Part shown: positions 47,953 through 56,826 of the stretch, one piece after another | How the letters are laid out: each line of letters starts with the position of its first letter | How positions within the stretch are numbered: the stretch's first letter is position 1 | From: Aggregatilinea lenta | GTDB taxonomy: Bacteria > Chloroflexota > Anaerolineae > Aggregatilineales > Aggregatilineaceae | DNA length: 64,000 nucleotides | NCBI RefSeq assembly: GCF_003569045.1 | Contig: NZ_BFCB01000003.1 | Span: 2,728,001-2,792,000 of the forward strand | Reading direction: 5' to 3' | Notes under the pieces: model-generated | Told to the model about the DNA's origin: nothing | The model's input: the letters and a program-made list of their open reading frames with translations, nothing else | Database searches by the model: none | Translations under genes and position numbers: made by a program

Positions 47953-50928
47953 ATGATCAAGGAACAGAATAACCACCCCGACGAAGTACAACCACCAACG
48001 CCCTCATCTCCTGAAAATCAGGGAGCAGATGATGGCAGGGACAGCTTTCCCATTATTGGGATAGGGGCCTCGGCAGGTGGGTTATATGCACTGCAAGTGT
48101 TTCTTGACAATATGCCAGCCGACACTGGGATGGCCTTTGTGATCGTGCAGCATCTGGATCCCAATCACGAGAGCATCCTGGCCGAGCTTCTGCAACACCA
48201 TACCCCCATGCGCGTTTTACAGGTCAAGGATGGTATGCGAGTTGAACCCAACAACGTGTATGTGGTGCCGCCCAACCGGGACATGGCCCTCTTCAACGGC
48301 ACGTTGATCTTGACCGCGATCGATGCGCATGATGGATTGCGACTGCCGATTGATTTCCTGTTTCGTTCGCTGGCCGAAGATCAGGGCCAACATGCCATTG
48401 GCATTGTTCTTTCCGGGACCGGCACCGATGGCACGCTTGGCCTCGAGACTATTCGCGGTGAGGGCGGGATGGCAATCGCCCAGGATCCTGCATCAGCAAA
48501 ATTCGATGGTATGCCGCGCAGCGCGATTACCAAAGGACTGGCAGACTATATTTTGCCACCTGAAAAGATGCCTGCGCAATTGATCGAGTACGTCCACCAA
48601 CTGTTCACCCTTCAGACTATTCGTCAATCTCCGCCCTCAATGGAAGATCCTGAAGCACTGCAGCGTGTCTTTATGCTGCTGCGCCGGCATTCCAAACACG
48701 ATTTTTCGCTCTACAAACAAAACACGATCCATCGTCAACTCGAACGCCGTATGGCCGTTAATCGGATTGAGAACATGGCGAATTACGCCCAGTTTGTCCA
48801 ACAATCCCCCCATGAGTTGGATACGCTGTTCCAGGAACTGCTCATTGGGGTCACTCGTTTCTTCCGTGATCGAGAGGTGTTCGAGAGCCTGAACCAGCAC
48901 GCTGTTGCCTCCCTCTTCAAGGCCCGGCAGCCTGACCAACCCATCCGGGTATGGGTGCCCGGCTGTGCCACCGGCGAAGAAGCTTACTCGATTGCCATCC
49001 TGATTCGAGAACAAATGAGCGCACTGGGACAGGAATGGGAAACCCAAATATTCGCCACCGACATCAACGAGGAGTCCATTGCAACAGCTCGACGGGGGCG
49101 CTTTCCCGATACCATTGCTGCCGACATTACGCCGGAACGACTGCAGAAATTTTTCGTCACAGACGGCAAGACCTATCAGATATCAAAATCTATCCGCGAA
49201 ATGGTGGTCTTTGCGGTCCACAGCATCATCAAGGATCCACCATTTTCCAATATGGATTTGATCAGTTGCCGCAACCTGTTGATCTATCTAGGACCTGCGT
49301 TGCAGAAAAAAATCATCCCGATGTTTCATTATGCTTTGAAGCCGGGCGGCTTTCTGCTGCTGGGCAACTCGGAAACCCTGGGAGAGTTCGGCAGCTTCTT
49401 CGACGCGGTGGATCACAAGGCCCGGCTGTTCCAGCGGCAACGGGATGAGACGATCCCACACCGAGCGCTGGAGTTCGCTATGCCGCAGTCAGCGACCCAA
49501 GAAACCCGGAGGTTTCCCCACCGGCACGAGAAGGAACCTGACCTCGGTCGATTAGTCGACAAAGTGCTGTTAGAGCGCTTCGTGCCGGCCTGTGTCGTAA
49601 TCGATGAACACAGTAACATTCTCTATTTCCACGGCAAAACAGGTCAGTACCTGGAACCGAGCAGCGGTGCCGCGAGTTTGAACCTGCTGCGAATGGCGCG
49701 CGCCAGTCTGCGAATCCCCTTGGGCGTTGCCGTGCGTCAAGCCATCGCGCAGCAGCGGCACATCACCCATGAAAACATTCATATGGAAACCGAAGATGGC
49801 GCTCAGATTATCAAAGTGTCGGTCCAACCGGTGGCAGACGCGCTCCTGAAAACCGCTCTTTTTCTGGTTACTTTTGAGGTTGTAGCTCCCGATTTAGAAC
49901 CGGAAGAAGCCATCAATGGAGCTGTTGACATGACCGACTCGAGCGCTCAACGAGTGAAGCAGTTGGAACAGGAATTACAATCGACCAGGCAGTACTTACA
50001 AACGACCATTGAAGAACTGGAAACCACGAACGAGGAACTCAGATCGACGAACGAAGAATTACAGTCGGCCAATGAGGAGTTGCAGAGTACCAACGAAGAA
50101 GTCGAAACGTCCCAAGAAGAATTACAGTCGGTCAACGAAGAACTGGTGACCGTCAATACCGAGCTTCAGAGCAAAATTGAAGAATTGACGGTCGCCAATA
50201 ACGATCTGAACAATTTGCTCGCTAATATCGATGTCGGGATAGTGTTCATGGATTTGAACCTGCATGTGCAGCGGTTCAATCCGTCCATGCGTCAAATTGT
50301 TAACTTGATTGAAACAGATATTGGACGACCGATTAGCGATATTGTAATCAATCTGGTATACAATGATCTGGTCAGCGATGCGCGCCGTGTGTTGGATACT
50401 CTGATCCCAAAAGAGATCGAAGTTCAGACCACGGACGATCGCTGGTACGTGATGCGCATCAGCCCTTATCGCACCTTAGAAAACGCGATTGACGGTCTGG
50501 TAGTGGTATTCATCGACGTCACGGAACAAAAAAGGGCCGGACAGGCGGCCCGCGAGGCGCGCGAATTCGCTGAGAGTATCGTGGACACCATCCGGGAATC
50601 CCTGATCGTGTTGGGTGCGGATCAGCGGGTGCTCTCGGCTAACCGGTCATTTTACGAAACCTTCCACATGACGCCTGAGGAAACCGAAGGGCAGTCGCTC
50701 TTCGACATCGGCCAAGGGGCGTGGGATATTCCGCGCTTGCACGAATTGTTGGAGCAAGTCCTTCCAGATGACGCGAGTTTCACCGATATCGTTGTGGAAC
50801 ACGATTTCCAAAACATTGGACGGCGAGCTTTGATTTTCAATGCCAAACAGATTCATGAACAAATTACCGAACGACGGTTGATACTGTTGGCCATCGAGGA
50901 TATCACGGGGAGAGAATACCAGCCCTGA
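47953..50928 (+). CDS. CheB-CheR-PAS multidomain chemotaxis-type protein
   Basis: 991 residues, in order: CheB methylesterase domain (about 32-220; [10 protein letters not shown] with Ser40, [14 protein letters not shown]); CheR N-terminal and SAM-dependent methyltransferase domains (about 240-495; [32 protein letters not shown]); a region of about 150 residues; a strongly heptad-repeated coiled coil (about 665-745, many repeats of ELxSTNEEL); and two PAS domains (about 745-865, 870-985). It would methylate and demethylate glutamates of a sensor and sense a small ligand. It ends without a kinase domain; the next gene supplies one. GC content is visibly lower than in the chromosomal genes. Confidence 0.93.
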   Translation: MIKEQNNHPDEVQPPTPSSPENQGADDGRDSFPIIGIGASAGGLYALQVFLDNMPADTGMAFVIVQHLDPNHESILAELLQHHTPMRVLQVKDGMRVEPNNVYVVPPNRDMALFNGTLILTAIDAHDGLRLPIDFLFRSLAEDQGQHAIGIVLSGTGTDGTLGLETIRGEGGMAIAQDPASAKFDGMPRSAITKGLADYILPPEKMPAQLIEYVHQLFTLQTIRQSPPSMEDPEALQRVFMLLRRHSKHDFSLYKQNTIHRQLERRMAVNRIENMANYAQFVQQSPHELDTLFQELLIGVTRFFRDREVFESLNQHAVASLFKARQPDQPIRVWVPGCATGEEAYSIAILIREQMSALGQEWETQIFATDINEESIATARRGRFPDTIAADITPERLQKFFVTDGKTYQISKSIREMVVFAVHSIIKDPPFSNMDLISCRNLLIYLGPALQKKIIPMFHYALKPGGFLLLGNSETLGEFGSFFDAVDHKARLFQRQRDETIPHRALEFAMPQSATQETRRFPHRHEKEPDLGRLVDKVLLERFVPACVVIDEHSNILYFHGKTGQYLEPSSGAASLNLLRMARASLRIPLGVAVRQAIAQQRHITHENIHMETEDGAQIIKVSVQPVADALLKTALFLVTFEVVAPDLEPEEAINGAVDMTDSSAQRVKQLEQELQSTRQYLQTTIEELETTNEELRSTNEELQSANEELQSTNEEVETSQEELQSVNEELVTVNTELQSKIEELTVANNDLNNLLANIDVGIVFMDLNLHVQRFNPSMRQIVNLIETDIGRPISDIVINLVYNDLVSDARRVLDTLIPKEIEVQTTDDRWYVMRISPYRTLENAIDGLVVVFIDVTEQKRAGQAAREAREFAESIVDTIRESLIVLGADQRVLSANRSFYETFHMTPEETEGQSLFDIGQGAWDIPRLHELLEQVLPDDASFTDIVVEHDFQNIGRRALIFNAKQIHEQITERRLILLAIEDITGREYQP

Positions 50929-50977
50929 TTTAGCCTCGGCGCAGACAGCACATCCAACCATTGTGGACAGGTAACAC

Positions 50978-52258
50978 ATGGGCAGCCAGCGCAAAGATAA
51001 GTTTGCCGATCTGCGAGAACGGGCTGAGCGCATGCTGGCGGATCAATCCGAGGTTCTCGATGAAGCTCAGGCAGATAAGCTTGCGCACTTGCTGCATGAA
51101 CTGCACGTTCACCAGCTTGAATTGGAGATGCAGAATGACGAGCTGCACCGCGCGCAGATCGAGCTAGAAGCGTCCCATCGCAATTACCTTGAATTGTATG
51201 ATCTTGCGCCGGTGGGCTACTTCACCTTAGACAAGACTGGACTGATAACACAGGCCAATCTCACATGTGCGGCTCTGCTTGGTGTGACGCGAACCCAGCT
51301 CATTAACCAGTCTTTTTCGCAGTATGTGTTCGCCGATGATCAAGATGCCTATTATTTCTTCAAAAAGGGACTCCTTGAAGCTGTTTCGACGCAATCCTGC
51401 GAACTCAGATTGGCGACCGAGACCGATCTGCCGGTCTACGTAAAATTAGACGGTGTCACGGGAATAGACAGCGCCCAAGAAATCACCCATATGCGGATTG
51501 TCATGAGCGATATTTCCGCTCACAAACGGGCCGAGGAACAGGTTCTCGCCCTGGCTGTCGAAAGAGAAAAGATCGACATTCTCAAGACTTTTCTGGAGAA
51601 TGCGGCTCACAACCTCAGAACACCGCTTGCCGTCCTAAAAACATACTTATACTTACTTGAACAACCTCAATCGCATGATCACCAGCAATCCCGTCTCAGC
51701 ATCATGAAAAAGCAGGTCGACCGGCTGACGAATTTGCTGGAAAACATGTTGGCCCTGCAGCGAATGAATGAATTGGCAGGCTTCGAGTTTGATTATCTCG
51801 ACCTCAATGCGTTGGTAGGAAGTATTATTGAGGATAAAGAGGATCTGGCCGAACAGAAGGGATTAACCTGTACATTTCATCGTGATGCAAACTTGCCCCA
51901 GGTATGGGCCGATCGCGCTTATCTTAGTTCCGCGATATCGAATTTAGTTATGAACGCGCTGCAATACACCCCGGCTGGTGGAGAGGTTCTGGTCTGGACA
52001 GCCCAAAAAGGCGCGAACGCAGAAATCTCCTTGAAAGATACTGGCATTGGGATCAGCGACACTGATCGTCCACATATATTCGAGCGTTTCTTCCGCGCGA
52101 ACTTGGCTATCAATACGCACGAATATGGCACCGGGTTAGGGTTATCGATCGCCGAGAAAATTGTTAAATTCCATCGAGGCACCATTGAAGTCGAAAGCGA
52201 GCTTGGCAAAGGCAGTACCTTCCGAGTCTGTTTGCCCATCGAGCCTGGCAAAACATAG
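50978..52258 (+). CDS. PAS-domain sensor histidine kinase
   Basis: 426 residues, no membrane segment. A helical N-terminus (about 1-65), one PAS domain (about 70-185; LYDLAPVGYFTLDKTGLI), then the HisKA domain with phospho-acceptor His in NAAHNLRTPLAVL (about 210) and the HATPase domain with the N box (LVMNALQYT), G1 (DTGIGIS) and G2 (GTGLGLSIA). It follows the CheB-CheR-PAS gene by 49 bases and shares its lower GC, so the pair probably arrived together. No response regulator is within the island. Confidence 0.93.
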   Translation: MGSQRKDKFADLRERAERMLADQSEVLDEAQADKLAHLLHELHVHQLELEMQNDELHRAQIELEASHRNYLELYDLAPVGYFTLDKTGLITQANLTCAALLGVTRTQLINQSFSQYVFADDQDAYYFFKKGLLEAVSTQSCELRLATETDLPVYVKLDGVTGIDSAQEITHMRIVMSDISAHKRAEEQVLALAVEREKIDILKTFLENAAHNLRTPLAVLKTYLYLLEQPQSHDHQQSRLSIMKKQVDRLTNLLENMLALQRMNELAGFEFDYLDLNALVGSIIEDKEDLAEQKGLTCTFHRDANLPQVWADRAYLSSAISNLVMNALQYTPAGGEVLVWTAQKGANAEISLKDTGIGISDTDRPHIFERFFRANLAINTHEYGTGLGLSIAEKIVKFHRGTIEVESELGKGSTFRVCLPIEPGKT

Positions 52259-52319
52259 GATATTCCCCTGAGATTACCCTTGCAAAGACCTATGAAGCAG
52301 CAAGTTGCCAATCTGCATT

Positions 52320-52670
52320 TTAGTTTTGCTTCAAATCATGCGGTCGCCCACTGCGCCGCGAGCGCCCCGGCCTGCTCCAGCACGGTCTTCGTCGCGGCGT
52401 CCTGCAGATCGGGCGGATACCGTACTTGCGCAGGAAGCGCTTCACCAGCACGCGCATCTTCGCCCGCGCCGTTTGCTTAACCGTCCAATCGATAGTCGCG
52501 TTGCGGCGCACGTGCTTGACCAGCTCGGTCGCAACGACGGCCAGCTCCTTCTGCCCCATGACGTCCAGCGCGCTCTGATTCTGCGCCAGGGCGTCGTAGT
52601 AGGCCAACTCTTCGTCAGAAAGGCCCATCTCCTCCCCGCGACGCGCCGCCTGGTGGCGTTACGCAGAACG
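52320..52670 (-). pseudogene. HsdR C-terminal fragment (type I restriction endonuclease)
   Basis: From about 52665 the minus strand encodes RRGEEMGLSDEELAYYDAL, then VMGQKELAVVATELVKHV and TIDWTVKQTARAKMRVLVKR with FLRKYGI. This is the conserved C-terminal helical region of HsdR proteins (DUF3387-like). A TAA precedes it, the first ~900 residues are absent and the last codons lose homology after ICRTPRR. It is a relic near the right end of the island; no hsdM or hsdS is present. The rest of 52259-52319 shows nothing. Confidence 0.8.
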
Positions 52671-52763
52671 CCTTTGCTGCGGCTGAACACCCAAGCTGAT
52701 TTTCCACTTCTGATTGGTACTAACTTTGGGGACTTTACAATGCGATTGCCCTGGGGTAAGGAA

Positions 52764-52850
52764 CAAACCAACCGCAGTTTTATGGCTTGCACTTTGCAGG
52801 CCATACAAACAAATCGGCTTATCTGCGGTTACAGATAAGCCGTTGGTTTG
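52764..52850. repeat. Set of interlocking inverted repeats
   Basis: A perfect 11-base hairpin (CGGCTTATCTG at 52815-52825, CAGATAAGCCG at 52832-52842) sits beside two further pairings: AACCGCAG (52770-52777) with CTGCGGTT (52823-52830), and CAAACCAAC (52764-52772) with GTTGGTTTG (52842-52850). The alternatives exclude each other in part. It may be a small transposon remnant or a terminator-like structure close to the tRNA. Confidence 0.55.
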
Positions 52851-52944
52851 CGCACATTAACAACTTCAGACTCTCAAGAAATTGGTCCGTGCGCTGCTTA
52901 CTTTCACGTCCCCAACCGGTCTAGTTAAGGGACATCCTAGAGAG

Positions 52945-53017
52945 TGCCGAGGCCCAGACTTGAACTGGGGACCCTATGATTTTCAGTCATATGCTCTACC
53001 AGCTGAGCTACCTCGGC
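52945..53017 (-). tRNA. tRNA-Phe (anticodon GAA)
   Basis: A complete 73-base cloverleaf on the minus strand: acceptor stem GCCGAGG with CCTCGGC, D arm GCTC/GAGC, anticodon stem-loop TATGA-CTGAAAA-TCATA with GAA at the anticodon, T arm CCCAG-TTCAAGT-CTGGG, and discriminator A. No CCA is encoded. It lies 50 bases past the crtB stop. Its 3' 34 bases are duplicated at 40255. Confidence 0.96.
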
Positions 53018-53067
53018 GCATGCTTCCCTCGAAGCACGCGCTTATTGTAGCGTATTTCCCCTCGGTG

Positions 53068-54027
53068 TCAACGGTGGGTTCCGGCAGTTTTTGAATTCCA
53101 ATCACCGCGCCGGACTTGTCGCCAGGCGCGCGCGATCAGGCCGATCTTGCGCAGTTTGCTGGTCCCTGCGCGGCGGTTGAATACGTCGTAGTTGTTGCGC
53201 TGGATACCGGGCAGAATCGCGTTGTAGAACTCCAGGGCGCTCATGACGGCCCAACGACCCGATTTGAGCAGCATGACGCCGCCGCGGGCCTGGTCGTAAT
53301 ACGTCTCGGTGCGGTTTATTTCAAACTCGATTAAGTCAATGAAGCCCTGATCGATCCGGCGCGCGGCAAGATCGTCCTCGGTGACACCAAAGCGCTGCAA
53401 GTCTTCCTGGGGCAGATAGACGCGGCCACGGTCCCAGTCCTCGCCGATGTCGCGCCAGAAATTGCTGAGCTGCATGGCAATGGCGAGCGCGTCGGCGGCG
53501 GGATAGGCGTCGGTGATATGTGGCGTGCGCGCCCCCAGGATGTGCGTCATGACGCGTCCGACTGGGATCGCGCTGCCATCCATATAATGCAGCAGGTCAT
53601 GGAAGGTGGGGAAACGTGTGATGGTCAGATCTTCGATCATGGCGCGGAAGTATGGCTGGAGCAGCTGCGGCGCGATGGCGAAGACGTGCGCGGTGTGCAG
53701 ATAGGCGCGTAGCACCGGATGCTCGCTGCGGCCCGTCTCGAAGGCGCTCCAGTAGCTGTCGCGCCAATCCTGAATGGCTGCCAGCGGCGACGTGAAGCCG
53801 CCGTGATCCATGTCGACGCGGTCGTCGCCGACGCGCATGAGGGCATACAGCGCGGTGACGTGCGGCAGCTTGTCGGCTGGCAGCATGCGGCTGGCAGCGG
53901 AATAGTTCTTGCTGGCGGCCTGCATGATGCGGTAGCACGTGGCGTAGTCGGATAACAAGTGGTGCGGCAGCTCGAGTCCCTGTAAAGTCGGGACCGACGC
54001 CGCGTAGGGATACTCCTTTAACACCAT
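53068..54027 (-). CDS. crtB: Phytoene synthase
   Basis: 319 residues of the squalene/phytoene synthase fold. Asp-rich motifs are DDRVD (68-72) and RDIGEDWDRG (about 192-201), which bind the Mg-diphosphate of two GGPP molecules; KNYSAASRMLP and YLPQEDL are also typical. It condenses GGPP to phytoene, the first carotenoid step. It overlaps crtI by ten bases on the same strand. Confidence 0.92.
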   Translation of the reverse strand: MVLKEYPYAASVPTLQGLELPHHLLSDYATCYRIMQAASKNYSAASRMLPADKLPHVTALYALMRVGDDRVDMDHGGFTSPLAAIQDWRDSYWSAFETGRSEHPVLRAYLHTAHVFAIAPQLLQPYFRAMIEDLTITRFPTFHDLLHYMDGSAIPVGRVMTHILGARTPHITDAYPAADALAIAMQLSNFWRDIGEDWDRGRVYLPQEDLQRFGVTEDDLAARRIDQGFIDLIEFEINRTETYYDQARGGVMLLKSGRWAVMSALEFYNAILPGIQRNNYDVFNRRAGTSKLRKIGLIARAWRQVRRGDWNSKTAGTHR

Positions 54028-55499
54028 TCTTGCACGATCCTTTCTGTCACGAGCCGGGCTGACAGGAGGACCATCGGCATACCAATGCCCGGATAGGTCC
54101 CCTGACCGACGAAATAAAGACCAGGAATATCGCGTGCTTTATTGTGCGGACGGAAGTAGGACGACTGGAAGAACCCGTGCGACAGCGAGCCGAACGCGGT
54201 GCCGTGGACGGCGTTGTAATCGCGCGCGAAATCGACCGGCGTGTATTCGCGAGACCAGACGATGTTCTCGCGCAGGTGCGGATCAACGAGTTTTTCCAAC
54301 TGGTTCAGAAGCGTCTCGCGCACCTGCGGCGCGGCCTGGGGCCACTCGACGTCACCCTGCAGGTTCGGCATCGGCGCGAGCACGTAGAGCAGGCTGTGGC
54401 CCGGCGGTGCGAGGGTGGGGTCGGAGATGGTGGGGTTGTTCAGGTGAAACGACGGATCGGCAGGAATCGTCCGTGCGTGGAAGATCGCGTCCAGGTTGGC
54501 GCGGTAATCCTCCGAAAAGTACAGCGCCTGGTGGCGCATGCCGGGGAACGTGCCCTTGACGCCCAGGTACAGCAGGTAACCAGAACAGGCGTAGTCCATA
54601 TTTTGCAGACGATCGAGCGTCGAGGGGCGGCGCTCTTGCGCGGGCAGCAGGTGGCGGTAGGTGTAGGGGAGATCGGCATTGGAGACGACCAGATCCGCCC
54701 GAACGATTTCGCCCGATTCCAGCCGCACCCCGGTCGCGCGGCCCGCTTCGACCAGGATTTCCGCGACGGGCGCATTGGTGCGCACGTCCACCCCAAGCTC
54801 GTCAGCCAGCGCCAGCATATCCTCGATGATGGCGTAGATGCCGCCTTGCGGATACCACATCCCGTGCGCGATGTCGGCGTAGGTGATCAGGCTGTACATC
54901 GCCAGCGCGTCGAACGGCGAGAGGCCCAGAAACATCGAGTGGAACGAGAAGGCTTTGCGCAGCTTGTCGGACTGAAAATAGCCCGCGACCTGATCGTACA
55001 GCTTCTGGTACGAGCGCGTGCGCAGCAGTTGCAGCCCGGCGCGCGGATTGGCAAGGTCGGTCAGGTGATCGTAGTTGCGCTCGACGAAGCCCATGCCCAG
55101 CGCATACTTCTTCGCGCCCGCGCCGATGAACTCAAACAGTCGCTCAGCCGATCCCGGCTCGATGCGTTCGACTTCATCTGCCAGCGAAGGCATGTCGCCA
55201 TACAGATCGATGTGGTCGCCGTCGTGGAAGTACACGCGATAGTTGGGGTCGAGCCGGGCCATGTTCAATCGCTCGTCGAACGTGTAGCCCAGGGCGCGGT
55301 ACGTCTCGTCAAAGACGGACTTCATCACCAGGATTGTTGGGCCAATGTCCACGCGGTATCCGCACTCCTCTATGACGTTACTACGCCCGCCTGCGCGCGG
55401 CTGCTTTTCCAGTACGGTCACCTGGAAGCCTGCTTTTTGCAGGCGGAGGGCTGCCGCCAGCCCGCCCATGCCCGCGCCGATAACCACAATTGAGCGCAT
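54018..55499 (-). CDS. crtI: Phytoene desaturase
   Basis: 493 residues. The N-terminal FAD site is VVIGAGMGGLAAALRLQKAG with VLEKQPRAGGRS. The middle contains PTILVMKSVFDE and the C-terminus ends YPGIGMPMVLLSARLVTERI, the second flavin-binding motif of CrtI enzymes. It desaturates phytoene towards lycopene at the membrane. The number of desaturation steps cannot be read from sequence; related 4,4'-diapo or CrtD-type enzymes are less likely given crtB and the cyclase. Confidence 0.92.
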   Translation of the reverse strand: MRSIVVIGAGMGGLAAALRLQKAGFQVTVLEKQPRAGGRSNVIEECGYRVDIGPTILVMKSVFDETYRALGYTFDERLNMARLDPNYRVYFHDGDHIDLYGDMPSLADEVERIEPGSAERLFEFIGAGAKKYALGMGFVERNYDHLTDLANPRAGLQLLRTRSYQKLYDQVAGYFQSDKLRKAFSFHSMFLGLSPFDALAMYSLITYADIAHGMWYPQGGIYAIIEDMLALADELGVDVRTNAPVAEILVEAGRATGVRLESGEIVRADLVVSNADLPYTYRHLLPAQERRPSTLDRLQNMDYACSGYLLYLGVKGTFPGMRHQALYFSEDYRANLDAIFHARTIPADPSFHLNNPTISDPTLAPPGHSLLYVLAPMPNLQGDVEWPQAAPQVRETLLNQLEKLVDPHLRENIVWSREYTPVDFARDYNAVHGTAFGSLSHGFFQSSYFRPHNKARDIPGLYFVGQGTYPGIGMPMVLLSARLVTERIVQEWC

Positions 55500-55852
55500 A
55501 ATCCCTCGTTTACTGAAATCCGATTCCCGATGCGTCAGGTGCCCAACGGCGACCTATAAAGATTGTTCACAAAGTACATGAGTACAGGATGAGGTGCACA
55601 CTAAGAACTACAAAATAGTGAATAGACGCCTCAAGGCGAAACGGGCGGGTGCCAGCGAACAATAATTAAGCATTTCCTTAAAAAACTAAATAGGCTGAGC
55701 GTGTTTGAGGCTGTTGCGAGCACAATTCGAATGGTCGCCGGATGAGAAATTGCCTAGTACAGCGAAAATTAGAGTTGCGCCATGTTAAGATCAGTCTACG
55801 TGATTTTTTCGGGCGAGTCACGGCGACCCCACTGCAAAGGTGAAAGGCATCA
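55500..55852. promoter_or_regulatory. Divergent regulatory region between crtIB and the lycopene cyclase gene
   Basis: This 353-base AT-rich gap must contain promoters for both directions. On the minus strand TGTAC-N3-TGTAC occurs at about 55573-55587, a direct repeat of a palindromic half. A weak plus-strand promoter candidate is TTGCGC (55775-55780), 16 bases, TACGTG (55797-55802). Repeated TGTAC motifs are reported at CarH/LitR-type light-regulated operators in other bacteria, but no such regulator is in the window. Confidence 0.35.
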
Positions 55853-56686
55853 ATGTCCTACTTTGAGGTTCTCGCACTGTTTATCGGTCCGCCGCTAATC
55901 GTATTGGCGCTGCTGGCGTGGCGGGACGGCAGGCGCAAACCGGTTGCTGCCTGGGGTGTGCTGGCCGAGCGGGCGTACCTGGCTGTGCTGCTGCACGTCG
56001 CCATCGCGATGGCCTATACAACGCCGTGGGACAACTATCTCGTGGCGACCGGCGTATGGTGGTATGACCCGGCGCTGGTGATCGGCCTCACGGTGGGGTG
56101 GGTGCCCATTGAGGAATACACCTTCTTCGTGGTGCAGACGCTGATGAGCGGCCTCCTGCTGCTGGCGCTGATGCGATATGCCTTCACACGCCATGCACCG
56201 CTGAAGCCGTCCGCGCGGCTGCGCTGGATCGGCGCGGCATCGGCCGGGGCGATCTGGCTGGCGGGCGTCGTGCTGCTGCTGTCCGGCTGGGCGCATGGTG
56301 TTTATATGGGCCTGATTCTAGGCTGGGCAATGATCCCAATCGTGACGCAACTCGCGTTTGGCGCGGATATTCTGTGGTCCCGGCGCGGACTGGTCGCGGC
56401 GGGCGTGACGCTGCCGTCGGTCTATTTGTGGATCGCGGATGCGGTCGCGATTCAGTCCGGCACGTGGACGATCGATCCGGCACAGTCGACCGGAATCCTG
56501 CTAGCGGGTGTGCTGCCGGTCGAAGAGGCGCTGTTCTTCACCGTTACCAACGTGCTGATCGTATTCGGCATGGTGCTTATGCTAGCGCCCGAAAGCCGGT
56601 CGCGTACGCGCGATCTGCTGACGAGACTGCGCGGTCGCGCTACACAACAAGTTCCTGTTTGGGCAAATCGGAGCGAGGAAGCCTAA
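55853..56686 (+). CDS. Lycopene cyclase, fused CrtYc-CrtYd type
   Basis: 277 residues with seven to eight membrane segments and two copies of the cyclase domain. The first has TPWDNYLVATGVWWY and VPIEEYTFF (about 80-88). The second has IDPAQSTGILLAGVLPVEEALFF (in two parts, about 205-225). The paired (V/L)P(I/V)EE motifs are those of heterodimeric or fused lycopene beta-cyclases of Actinobacteria, Archaea and fungi. It would form the beta rings of carotene from the lycopene made by CrtB and CrtI encoded divergently. Start at 55853 follows GGTGAAAGG. Confidence 0.9.
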   Translation: MSYFEVLALFIGPPLIVLALLAWRDGRRKPVAAWGVLAERAYLAVLLHVAIAMAYTTPWDNYLVATGVWWYDPALVIGLTVGWVPIEEYTFFVVQTLMSGLLLLALMRYAFTRHAPLKPSARLRWIGAASAGAIWLAGVVLLLSGWAHGVYMGLILGWAMIPIVTQLAFGADILWSRRGLVAAGVTLPSVYLWIADAVAIQSGTWTIDPAQSTGILLAGVLPVEEALFFTVTNVLIVFGMVLMLAPESRSRTRDLLTRLRGRATQQVPVWANRSEEA

Positions 56687-56775
56687 TCCTCCATTGTCTT
56701 CGCGTAGTCATTGACCTTCGACACCACAGCGCTCAAATTAGCCGCAAAACAGGCTGTGATGACCCGCGCCCGTCT

Positions 56776-56783
56776 GTTATAAT
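56776..56783 (+). promoter_or_regulatory. Extended -10 promoter of the radical SAM gene
   Basis: TGTTATAAT has a perfect TATAAT at 56778-56783 preceded by the TG of an extended -10 element. The -35 region (TGTGAT at 56755-56760, 17-base spacer) is weak, as is usual for this class. The start codon follows 43 bases later. Confidence 0.55.
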
Positions 56784-56826
56784 GCAAATCAATATCGCAT
56801 TATTTACCGAGAGGCATCGCAGCATC

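Larger units (their letters stand above)
40255..52978. mobile_element. Putative 12.7-kb genomic island integrated at tRNA-Phe
   Basis: The segment is bounded by the tRNA-Phe 3'-end repeat on the left and the intact tRNA-Phe on the right, in direct orientation. A tyrosine integrase relic lies just inside the left end. Cargo includes an alkaline phosphatase, an ABC/lipoprotein/thioredoxin set, a CheB-CheR-PAS protein, a histidine kinase and relics of an HsdR and two small genes. The two signalling genes are clearly lower in GC than the flanks. The integrase is broken, so the island is probably no longer mobile by itself. It may be a composite of several insertions. Confidence 0.7.

Noticed and set aside
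54144-55493. A 449-codon plus-strand frame opposite crtI
   Set aside because: Shadow frame; the minus-strand product has clear FAD and CrtI motifs.
56374-56826. An N-terminal extension of the radical SAM gene to a 793-residue protein
   Set aside because: The first 150 codons lie within and just after the lycopene cyclase gene in another frame; a good extended -10 promoter lies at 56776, so translation should start at 56827.
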